From an uncultured Porphyromonadaceae bacterium (GTDB lineage Bacteria; Bacteroidota; Bacteroidia; Bacteroidales; Muribaculaceae), in contig CAMWUZ010000125.1 in the NCBI GenBank assembly GCA_947177595.1, forward strand, positions 1-5,531: a stretch of DNA of 5,531 nucleotides, read 5' to 3'. Positions 1 through 5,531 of the stretch are shown here, piece by piece (position 1 is the stretch's first letter; every line of letters begins with the position of its first letter). A program made the position numbers and the translations under genes. The notes beneath the pieces are model-generated. The model saw only the letters and a program-made list of their open reading frames with translations, was not told the DNA's origin and searched no databases.

Positions 1-16
1 TATTAATACAATTTTT

Positions 17-850
17 ATGAAGAAAACTCTTACGCTTCTTGCAATTGCCGTAACTCTGATGACAGTATCGTGCAGCAACGATGACAGCCCTGCTAACCTG
101 ACTAAAGAGGTTACCGGAACATATTCAGGATACACCTCCGCTTCGTGTGCATATTTCAGCGGTAGCATGAGCGCAGACCAAAAAGTAGTGATTTCCGAAG
201 GCTCTTCAGCCAACAAAGTAAATGTCAGCTATGAGTCAACAACATGGGGAACGGTCTCCATTTCAGATGCCACTGTGGGCGAGAGCGCTCAAGGCTACAT
301 ACTCTCCGGGAGCGGAAAATGGTCTATGGGTCATAATGGTAATACAAGCGACTATGACTGCACTTTCACCGGCGTTATCAAGTCAGGTGAAAGTCAATTC
401 ACATTCTCATCTCCAAGCGTGATGGGAGGTCTTAAAGTAGAGTTTACTGAAGGTGAAATTCCCGCAGATCTTGTCATTCCCGGTTCCTATAAAGGCTGGA
501 CCGATGCCACATGTGCATATTTTCAGGGTATGACAGCCGAAAATCAGATAGTGACAATCAGCGTTAAAGATGACAAGTACAGTCTTGCATATACATCCGA
601 TACATGGGGGGAATTTTCTGCTGATGACCTTAAGGTTACTTACTCCGACGGAGTATTTACTCTAAGCGGAGACGGTATCTGCAAAATGGGCATGAATGGC
701 AATGTCAGCGAATATCCCTGCTCTGTTTCAGGCAGCGTTGATGTTGAAAAATCATCTCCGGCTTTCGTAATCACCGTTCCCGGAGTGATGGGCGGACTCA
801 AAATCACATTTACAAACGGAGACAAACCTTCAGAAAGCACTAATGAATAA
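17..850 (+). CDS. Tandem calycin-like domain lipoprotein
   Basis: A 277-residue exported lipoprotein. Residues 1-18 form a signal peptide (KK, then a hydrophobic stretch) ending in TVSC, so Cys19 would be lipidated; the following SNDDS is acidic, as in Bacteroidota surface-export signals. The mature part is two copies of one domain, residues 34-149 and 156-271, about 40% identical by eye. Shared landmarks are CAYF (C44, C166), TWG (W77, W197), LSGxG, MGxNGNxSxYxC (104-115, 224-235) and VMGGLK (135-140, 257-262). This pattern fits the calycin-like (lipocalin-type beta-barrel) domain of Bacteroidota. Such barrels usually bind small hydrophobic ligands; haem or a tetrapyrrole is an inference from the neighbours. 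Each domain has one shared cysteine pair; domain 2 also has C222. The start at 17 is required for a complete signal peptide. The stop overlaps the HmuY start, which indicates co-translation. Family assignment is fairly sure; the ligand is unknown. Confidence 0.82.
   Translation: MKKTLTLLAIAVTLMTVSCSNDDSPANLTKEVTGTYSGYTSASCAYFSGSMSADQKVVISEGSSANKVNVSYESTTWGTVSISDATVGESAQGYILSGSGKWSMGHNGNTSDYDCTFTGVIKSGESQFTFSSPSVMGGLKVEFTEGEIPADLVIPGSYKGWTDATCAYFQGMTAENQIVTISVKDDKYSLAYTSDTWGEFSADDLKVTYSDGVFTLSGDGICKMGMNGNVSEYPCSVSGSVDVEKSSPAFVITVPGVMGGLKITFTNGDKPSESTNE
843..850 (+). other. Stop/start overlap coupling calycin-like gene and hmuY
   Basis: The bases ATGAATAA hold both the hmuY start (843-845) and the calycin-like stop (848-850), in different frames. 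No clear Shine-Dalgarno sequence precedes it. This suggests ribosomes reinitiate here and that the two lipoproteins are made together. The overlap is seen directly; the coupling is inferred. Confidence 0.7.
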
Positions 851-1466
851 ATTATTTGGAATAATTACAGCGGGAGTAGCTTCAATGGGGCTACTCTCCG
901 CTTGTAACGGTATTCTTGACGGTATATATGACGAGCCGGATAGCGGCAACCCGAGCACCGGTTTTGAGCAGGAAGGGCAGATATATATCAATGCCACTTC
1001 CTATACAGACTGGGTGTATATCAATTTTGCCAATAAAACCACCGTTACTCTAAGCTATGATGAGGACGCTCCTGAAAAATGGGATATAGCTGTTCACCGC
1101 TATGATGTGAAGACCAATAATGCCAAAGTTATTGAAACTGATTACACGTCATTCAACGAAGCTATGACAGCGGTGATAGATAAAGCCAATCTGGTCGGTG
1201 ATGAATGGACCACCTCCAAGATCGTCATCGATATGTCCACCATGATGGATGGATATCTCGGTTACACTGAGTCCTACTACAACTCCGAATTATCCAAATG
1301 GCTCAATGTTGACACCAGCACCATGCCCCCTATCTATGAACTGTCCGGAAAGGTATATATAGTATATCTTGCAGATGGCACCCGCGTGGGAGTCAAACTG
1401 ATAAACTACATGAACGATATACTTGTGAAAGGATATATGACAATTCAATATGTCTATCCTTTCTAA
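843..1466 (+). CDS. hmuY: HmuY-family haem-binding lipoprotein
   Basis: A 207-residue lipoprotein resembling HmuY, the outer-membrane or secreted haem-binding protein that passes haem to HmuR. Residues 1-20 are a signal peptide with lipobox LSAC (Cys21 lipidated). HmuY hallmarks are WDIAVHRYDVKTN (80-92), the IDMSTMMDG loop (129-137), LGY followed by LSKWL (150-154), STMPPIYELS (159-168) and a C-terminal strand ending TIQYVYPF. The length is usual for the family. P. gingivalis HmuY binds haem through two histidines, but the only histidine here is H85, in the conserved core. M134 (or M135) and M161 lie in the loops expected to hold the ligands, as reported for Met-ligated Bacteroides, Prevotella and Tannerella homologues. 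The start at 843 lies inside the end of the preceding gene (8-base overlap) and gives a complete signal peptide. It is followed after 14 bases by the receptor. Family call is strong; haem as the ligand is inferred. Confidence 0.88.
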   Translation: MNKLFGIITAGVASMGLLSACNGILDGIYDEPDSGNPSTGFEQEGQIYINATSYTDWVYINFANKTTVTLSYDEDAPEKWDIAVHRYDVKTNNAKVIETDYTSFNEAMTAVIDKANLVGDEWTTSKIVIDMSTMMDGYLGYTESYYNSELSKWLNVDTSTMPPIYELSGKVYIVYLADGTRVGVKLINYMNDILVKGYMTIQYVYPF

Positions 1467-1480
1467 CAATAACTGAATCA

Positions 1481-3415
1481 ATGAAACACAAAGTAATCGC
1501 CTTCGCCACATTCATATCTCTGGGTTACATCGCAAGCGCTCAGAATACAAGCGTTAAAGAGAATACCGACTCATTAGACGATGACAGATGGAGCAAGATT
1601 CTCGATGAGGTCGTTGTGACAGGCACCATGACGCCAAAACTGATTACCAACTCCCCTATTCTAACACGAGTTATCAGCACCGGAGACATACGCAAAAGTG
1701 ACGCCACAAACATCAGTGATCTCCTTCAGGCAGAACTTCCCGGTATAGAATTTTCCTACTCGATGAATCAGCAGGTGTCACTGAATATGCAGGGATTTGG
1801 CGGCAACTCGGTTTTATTTCTGATAGATGGTGAGAGAGTTGCAGGAGAAACACTTGATAATGTGGATTATGACCGCCTTAATCTGAATAACGCCGGCAAA
1901 ATAGAGATTGTCAAGGGAGCTGCATCATCGCTTTATGGGTCAAATGCAGTAGGCGGAGTGGTAAATATAATCAGCCGTGAGGCATTAGAGCCATGGACGC
2001 TTAATGTTAACGGTCGCTACGGTGAGCACAACAGCCAGCGCTACGGAGCGGTATTTACCTTTAACAAATGGAAAATCAACAGCTCAACCTCTGCTCAGTA
2101 CTCCTCTATAGACTCATATAATATGAAGAACGAGGGCGATTACTCCAAGTATTACGGTGGCAAGAGCTGGAATGTAAGCGAACGTCTGACCATCAAGCCA
2201 ATAAATGCGCTCAAGGTCATTGCCAGAGCCGGTTACTTCTTCCGCGAACGATATTCTCAATTGAGTACACATGACCGGTACCGTGACTTTTCAGGCGGAT
2301 TGCGTGGAGTGTATGAATTCTCTCCCGGCACAAACCTGGAGTTGAGTTACTCGTTTGACCAATATGATAAAAGCGACTTTGTGCTGATTAGCCGCAAGGA
2401 CGTGCGCGATTATTCCAATGTGCAGAATATCGGCAAAGCCATATTCAATCACACTTTTGCCGAAAAGCATATCCTAACATTAGGAGGTGATGTGATGCGC
2501 GACTATCTGATGTCATACCAGTTTGACGGAAACGGCAGTCACAGACAATATACTGCAGATGGCTTCGCACAGATTGATCTGACATTTAACAAACTCAACA
2601 TAATAGCCGGAGGCAGATACGACTACTTCTCAGAGTCGGATATGAAGCACCTCTCATCCCGCGTTAATTTGATGTACAATCTTGACCGTTTCAAAATCAG
2701 AGGCACTTATGCCGGTGGTTTCCGTGCTCCGACCCTCAAAGAAATGTACATGAACTTCGACATGGCAAGTATTTTCATGATTTATGGAAATCCGAACCTG
2801 AAGCCTGAAGTCAGCAACAATTTCCAGCTTTCAGGCGAGTTTACCAAAGGACTGCTGAATGCAAACATCGGTACATTCTGCAATCTTGTAGAAAACAGAA
2901 TGACAACCGTTTGGAATCAGGCACTCGGAGGAATGGAGTATAACAATATTCGCAGAGTCAACATTGCCGGAATCGATGCTAATATTGCCTGGCGCACAAA
3001 ATGGGGACTTGGAACCAGACTTTCATACGTCTTTACACATGAACACGTTAGAAAAGGCGAACCATACACCTCTTCCACCAGACCCCACACTGCTACAGCC
3101 AGGGTGGATTATTCACATGAGTGGAAGAATTACGGCATCATGGTTGCCCTTAGCGGTAGAGCACTGTCTAATGTAACTGTTGATGAATTTACATCACTCA
3201 CATCCTATGAAGAAACCGAGCGTGTGAAATATCCCGGCTACACTATGTGGAAACTCAATGTAACAAACAGTGTTTGGAAAGGAATTGATGTGATACTCAC
3301 GGTTGACAACCTTTTCAACTATGTACCGAAGTATAATTACAGCAGTACTCCTTCAACCACCGGAATATCATTCAATATCGGTGTTTCACTCAACATTGAA
3401 TCAATGCTTAAATAA
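1481..3415 (+). CDS. hmuR: HmuR-type TonB-dependent haem receptor
   Basis: A 644-residue outer membrane receptor that imports haem (inferred) using TonB/ExbBD energy. Residues 1-20 are a signal peptide cleaved after ASA (18-20). A short acidic linker leads to the TonB box, DEVVVTGT (42-49). The plug domain spans about 55-166, with LLQAELPGIEF (81-91), VLFLIDGERV (111-120) and the conserved IEIVKGAASSLYGSNAVGG (141-159). The rest is a 22-strand-type beta barrel. The haem-receptor signature pair is present: FRAP (414-417) and NPNL (437-440). No histidine lies between them or anywhere in the plug; M422, M424, M428 and M433 fill the segment instead. Length fits the HmuR family. The final strand ends NIESMLK, so the last residue is lysine rather than the common aromatic, with aromatic residues further upstream. 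It sits 14 bases after hmuY and 2 bases before the hmuS-like gene, so co-transcription is very likely. A cobalamin or other porphyrin receptor is less likely given the HmuY neighbour. Confidence 0.9.
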   Translation: MKHKVIAFATFISLGYIASAQNTSVKENTDSLDDDRWSKILDEVVVTGTMTPKLITNSPILTRVISTGDIRKSDATNISDLLQAELPGIEFSYSMNQQVSLNMQGFGGNSVLFLIDGERVAGETLDNVDYDRLNLNNAGKIEIVKGAASSLYGSNAVGGVVNIISREALEPWTLNVNGRYGEHNSQRYGAVFTFNKWKINSSTSAQYSSIDSYNMKNEGDYSKYYGGKSWNVSERLTIKPINALKVIARAGYFFRERYSQLSTHDRYRDFSGGLRGVYEFSPGTNLELSYSFDQYDKSDFVLISRKDVRDYSNVQNIGKAIFNHTFAEKHILTLGGDVMRDYLMSYQFDGNGSHRQYTADGFAQIDLTFNKLNIIAGGRYDYFSESDMKHLSSRVNLMYNLDRFKIRGTYAGGFRAPTLKEMYMNFDMASIFMIYGNPNLKPEVSNNFQLSGEFTKGLLNANIGTFCNLVENRMTTVWNQALGGMEYNNIRRVNIAGIDANIAWRTKWGLGTRLSYVFTHEHVRKGEPYTSSTRPHTATARVDYSHEWKNYGIMVALSGRALSNVTVDEFTSLTSYEETERVKYPGYTMWKLNVTNSVWKGIDVILTVDNLFNYVPKYNYSSTPSTTGISFNIGVSLNIESMLK

Positions 3416-3417
3416 AT

Positions 3418-5531
3418 ATGACCAGAAAACAGATAATCATAACCTCAATCAGTGCAACAGTAATTGCACTTGGAGCCACTTGCGTGTGGCAAAGCACAGC
3501 TTCAACCACAAACATTGCATTTGTCAATTACCAGCCTATAAATCTTGGCGAAATAGGCAAAGCGAATGATAACTCTCATATAAAGATAGTAAATCTCAGT
3601 CCTGATCAGCTTGACCGTGCGAACAAATATGATATGGTATTTGTAAATGGCATGGGATTGCGTATCACCGAAGAGCAGCGGGCGGCACTCACAAAAGCAG
3701 CTGAAAAGGGCTTGCCGGTACTATCTACCGCTGTTACCAATCCTCAGAATATGATTGTGTCAACCGACTCTGTTGACACAGAGTTTCTCAAACAGTATCT
3801 TCAGGGAGGAGGCAGAGAAAATTATCGCTCTATGCTTAACTATGTGCGTAAGTTCATCGATGGAAAAAAATTTTTTATTGGTGACATATCCGATCCACAA
3901 CCATCCCCTACAGGATTGTTCTATCACACTGATGTTAAAAGTAAAAATGGAGATATTCTTTATTTCAACACTCTGTCGGAATATAAAAAATACCTTTATG
4001 AGAATGGATTGACTGCACCAGGAAAACCAGCTATAATTCTTACGGGACAGATGGGTGTTCCTGATGAACTGATAGCGGAGCTTGAAGCTACAGGCAACAC
4101 CGTTTATCCTATTACAAACTTTCAGAAGTGCATAACTGACGGCACTGCTGACAGCATCGCGGCATCGGCGGTGATAAACATGGCACACGGTCGCCTTGGT
4201 GATGCTGCCGTAAATTATCTTTCCCGCAAAAACATACCGTTATTCTCACCTCTTAATGTAAACCGAGATTACAATGAGTGGATGGAAGATAAAATGGGTA
4301 TGAACGGTGGTTTTCTGTCACAAAGTGTTGTTACACCTGAAATTGACGGAGCGATTCGTCCCTGGGCATTGTTCGCCCAGTACGAAGGTGAGGATGGGAT
4401 TCCTCAAATCAAAGCTATTCCCGGAAGATTGCAGGAATTTGTTCAGACCGTGAACAACTACACACGACTGAGCAGAATGTCAAACAGCGATAAAAAGGTG
4501 GCGATATTCTATTTCAAAGGTCCCGGACAGAACGCCCTCACTGCCGAAGGTATGGAAGTTGCGCCATCTCTCTATAATCTTCTCACCAGAATGAAAAAAG
4601 AGGGCTATAACGTCAGCAATCTTCCAGGTTCTGAAGCTGAATTTGAAAAGCTGGTAAATGAACGCGGAAAAGTTTTCGGAAACTATGCAGTTGGCGAGAT
4701 GCAGCATTTTGTCAAAACTTGCTCTCCCGAGCTTATAAGTGAAGCTGATTATAAATCCTGGTGCGATACGTCTTTGTCGCCGGACATGATAGCTGATATA
4801 GAGACCTTAGACGGTGCTTTTCCGGGGAGTGGACTTAAAACTGATGATGGCAAACTCGCCGTTGCCGCTCTAAAATTCGGAAATATAGTTCTCATTCCCC
4901 AGACTGCCGCAGGAATAGGAGATGATAGTTTCAGTATTGTACACGGCACCGATATGGCACCTCCTCATGCTTACGTCGGAGCATACCTTTGGGCTAAACA
5001 TGGCTTTGGAGCTGATGCGTTGATTCACTTCGGTGCCCACGGCTCACTTGAGTTCACGCCACGCAAACAGGCGGCTCTCGGCAGTCTTGACTGGAGTGAC
5101 CGGCTCATTGGCACTATACCGCATATCTACATCTACTCAACAAGCAATGTTGGAGAAGCCATGACAGCTAAACGACGCAGCTATGCAGGAATAGTCAACT
5201 ACCTTACTCCTCCCTTTATTGAAAGTAATGTACGTGGCATTTACAAGAATCTATCTGATGCAATCGCGTCATACAATAAAGAGGCGGAGAGCGACAATTG
5301 TGATTCCCGCCGCCTTGACAATGCATCCAAACTGGTAAAAAAATATACTGTTGAACTCGGAATTCACCGTGAGCTTCGCCTTGACAGTACTATGTCAAAA
5401 GGATATTCAGCCGATGAAGTGGCAAGAATAGAGAACTTTGCCGAAGAACTCGCAAACGAAAAAATTACCGGTGCTCTTTACACTATGGGAGAGCCTTACA
5501 GCAAAGACAAGTTGAACTCAACGGTGTATGC
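3418..5531 (+). CDS. hmuS: HmuS/CobN-like chelatase, partial (3' end missing)
   Basis: An open frame of 704 codons with no stop, running off the right edge. It belongs to the CobN/BchH magnesium/cobalt chelatase large-subunit family. The N-terminus has RK followed by a hydrophobic stretch (about 5-22), a signal anchor or signal peptide, so the protein acts in the envelope, unlike cytosolic CobN. Family landmarks are the N-terminal alpha/beta region (about 32-110), PEIDGAIRPWA near 305-315, VAIFYFKGPGQNAL (361-374), HGTDMAPPHAYVGAYLWAK (509-527) and the signature HFGAHGSLEFTPRK (537-550). H537, H541 and E545 match the conserved HxGxHGxxEW metal-site motif of chelatases, with F for W and R for G near its end. 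HmuS next to hmuR is linked to anaerobic haem use; recent work on the Bacteroides enzyme describes iron removal from haem (dechelation). The start at 3418 is 2 bases after the receptor stop. Family members are usually 1,200-1,500 residues, so about half is seen. No AAA+ chelatase partner is visible. Confidence 0.9.
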   Translation, partial: MTRKQIIITSISATVIALGATCVWQSTASTTNIAFVNYQPINLGEIGKANDNSHIKIVNLSPDQLDRANKYDMVFVNGMGLRITEEQRAALTKAAEKGLPVLSTAVTNPQNMIVSTDSVDTEFLKQYLQGGGRENYRSMLNYVRKFIDGKKFFIGDISDPQPSPTGLFYHTDVKSKNGDILYFNTLSEYKKYLYENGLTAPGKPAIILTGQMGVPDELIAELEATGNTVYPITNFQKCITDGTADSIAASAVINMAHGRLGDAAVNYLSRKNIPLFSPLNVNRDYNEWMEDKMGMNGGFLSQSVVTPEIDGAIRPWALFAQYEGEDGIPQIKAIPGRLQEFVQTVNNYTRLSRMSNSDKKVAIFYFKGPGQNALTAEGMEVAPSLYNLLTRMKKEGYNVSNLPGSEAEFEKLVNERGKVFGNYAVGEMQHFVKTCSPELISEADYKSWCDTSLSPDMIADIETLDGAFPGSGLKTDDGKLAVAALKFGNIVLIPQTAAGIGDDSFSIVHGTDMAPPHAYVGAYLWAKHGFGADALIHFGAHGSLEFTPRKQAALGSLDWSDRLIGTIPHIYIYSTSNVGEAMTAKRRSYAGIVNYLTPPFIESNVRGIYKNLSDAIASYNKEAESDNCDSRRLDNASKLVKKYTVELGIHRELRLDSTMSKGYSADEVARIENFAEELANEKITGALYTMGEPYSKDKLNSTVY

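Larger units (their letters stand above)
17..5531 (+). other. Haem uptake (hmu-type) operon, left end and middle
   Basis: Four same-strand genes are separated by -8, +14 and +2 bases, with no terminator hairpin or room for a promoter between them. The order calycin-like lipoprotein, hmuY, hmuR, hmuS moves from surface capture to outer membrane transport to envelope processing. Any promoter and iron-responsive (Fur-type) site must lie before position 1; the 16 bases before the first start are AT-rich and show no recognisable Bacteroidota promoter element (TTTG / TAnnTTTG) or Shine-Dalgarno. Operons of this class often continue with ExbB/TolQ-like and DUF2149/DUF2162-type membrane genes; these would be to the right of the window and are not seen. 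Confidence 0.8.

Noticed and set aside
1..16. Promoter or ribosome binding site before the first gene
   Set aside because: Only 16 AT-rich bases are available, with no Bacteroidota -7 or -33 element and no Shine-Dalgarno; too little sequence to support a call.
1290..1511. Minus-strand open frame spanning the hmuY-hmuR junction
   Set aside because: It is antisense to the well-supported ends of both genes, shows no domain and no start context, and is expected by chance.
2964..3176. Plus-strand frame inside hmuR
   Set aside because: Out-of-frame shadow of the barrel region; the hmuR frame carries clear beta-strand pattern through this region.
3418..3483. Possible lipoprotein signal in HmuS ending at Cys22 (GATC)
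   Set aside because: Threonine directly before the cysteine and glycine at -3 fit a lipobox poorly; a signal anchor or ordinary signal peptide is more likely.
3303..3569. Plus-strand frame crossing the hmuR end and hmuS start
   Set aside because: Out of frame with both real genes, and the product is low complexity (N, H, C rich) with no signal or motif.
3755..4012. Plus-strand 85-codon frame within hmuS
   Set aside because: Not evidence of a frameshift: the main hmuS frame stays open and conserved on both sides.
3760..4188. 142-codon open frame on the minus strand
   Set aside because: It lies wholly opposite the hmuS-like gene, which has continuous family motifs in its own frame; the antisense product is Cys- and Ser-rich with no recognisable domain.

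Overview
The window is an almost fully coding, single-strand (+) stretch that reads as the front part of a Bacteroidota (Bacteroidales-type) haem uptake operon of the hmu class. The clues are an HmuY-family lipoprotein followed directly by an HmuR-type TonB-dependent receptor and an HmuS-type CobN-like chelatase, Bacteroidota-style lipoprotein signals, no Shine-Dalgarno sequences, and AT-rich bases before the starts. Genus cannot be fixed from the sequence; a gut Bacteroidales member (Bacteroidaceae, Muribaculaceae or a relative) is my inference.

Layout: (1) 17-850, a lipoprotein of two tandem calycin-like beta-barrel domains. (2) 843-1466, an HmuY-family haem-binding lipoprotein that overlaps gene 1 by 8 bases. 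(3) 1481-3415, an HmuR-type outer membrane TonB-dependent receptor, 14 bases after gene 2. (4) 3418 to beyond the right edge, an HmuS/CobN-like protein, 2 bases after gene 3, open for 704 codons with no stop. Gene 4 is the longest reading frame here and is easily missed because it runs off the window. There is no gap longer than 16 bases, no terminator, no RNA gene, no mobile element and no CRISPR. The promoter must lie left of the window, since only 16 AT-rich bases precede gene 1.

Likely joint role: the surface lipoproteins capture haem, or another metalloporphyrin or tetrapyrrole. The receptor carries it across the outer membrane using TonB energy. The membrane-anchored chelatase-like HmuS then acts on it inside the envelope, probably removing iron from the porphyrin. 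The downstream genes expected in such operons would be out of view.

The most notable feature is that methionine appears to replace histidine at the expected haem-ligand positions in both HmuY and HmuR. A second is the two-domain calycin-like protein at the head of the operon, translationally coupled to HmuY, which may be an under-described partner in haem capture.
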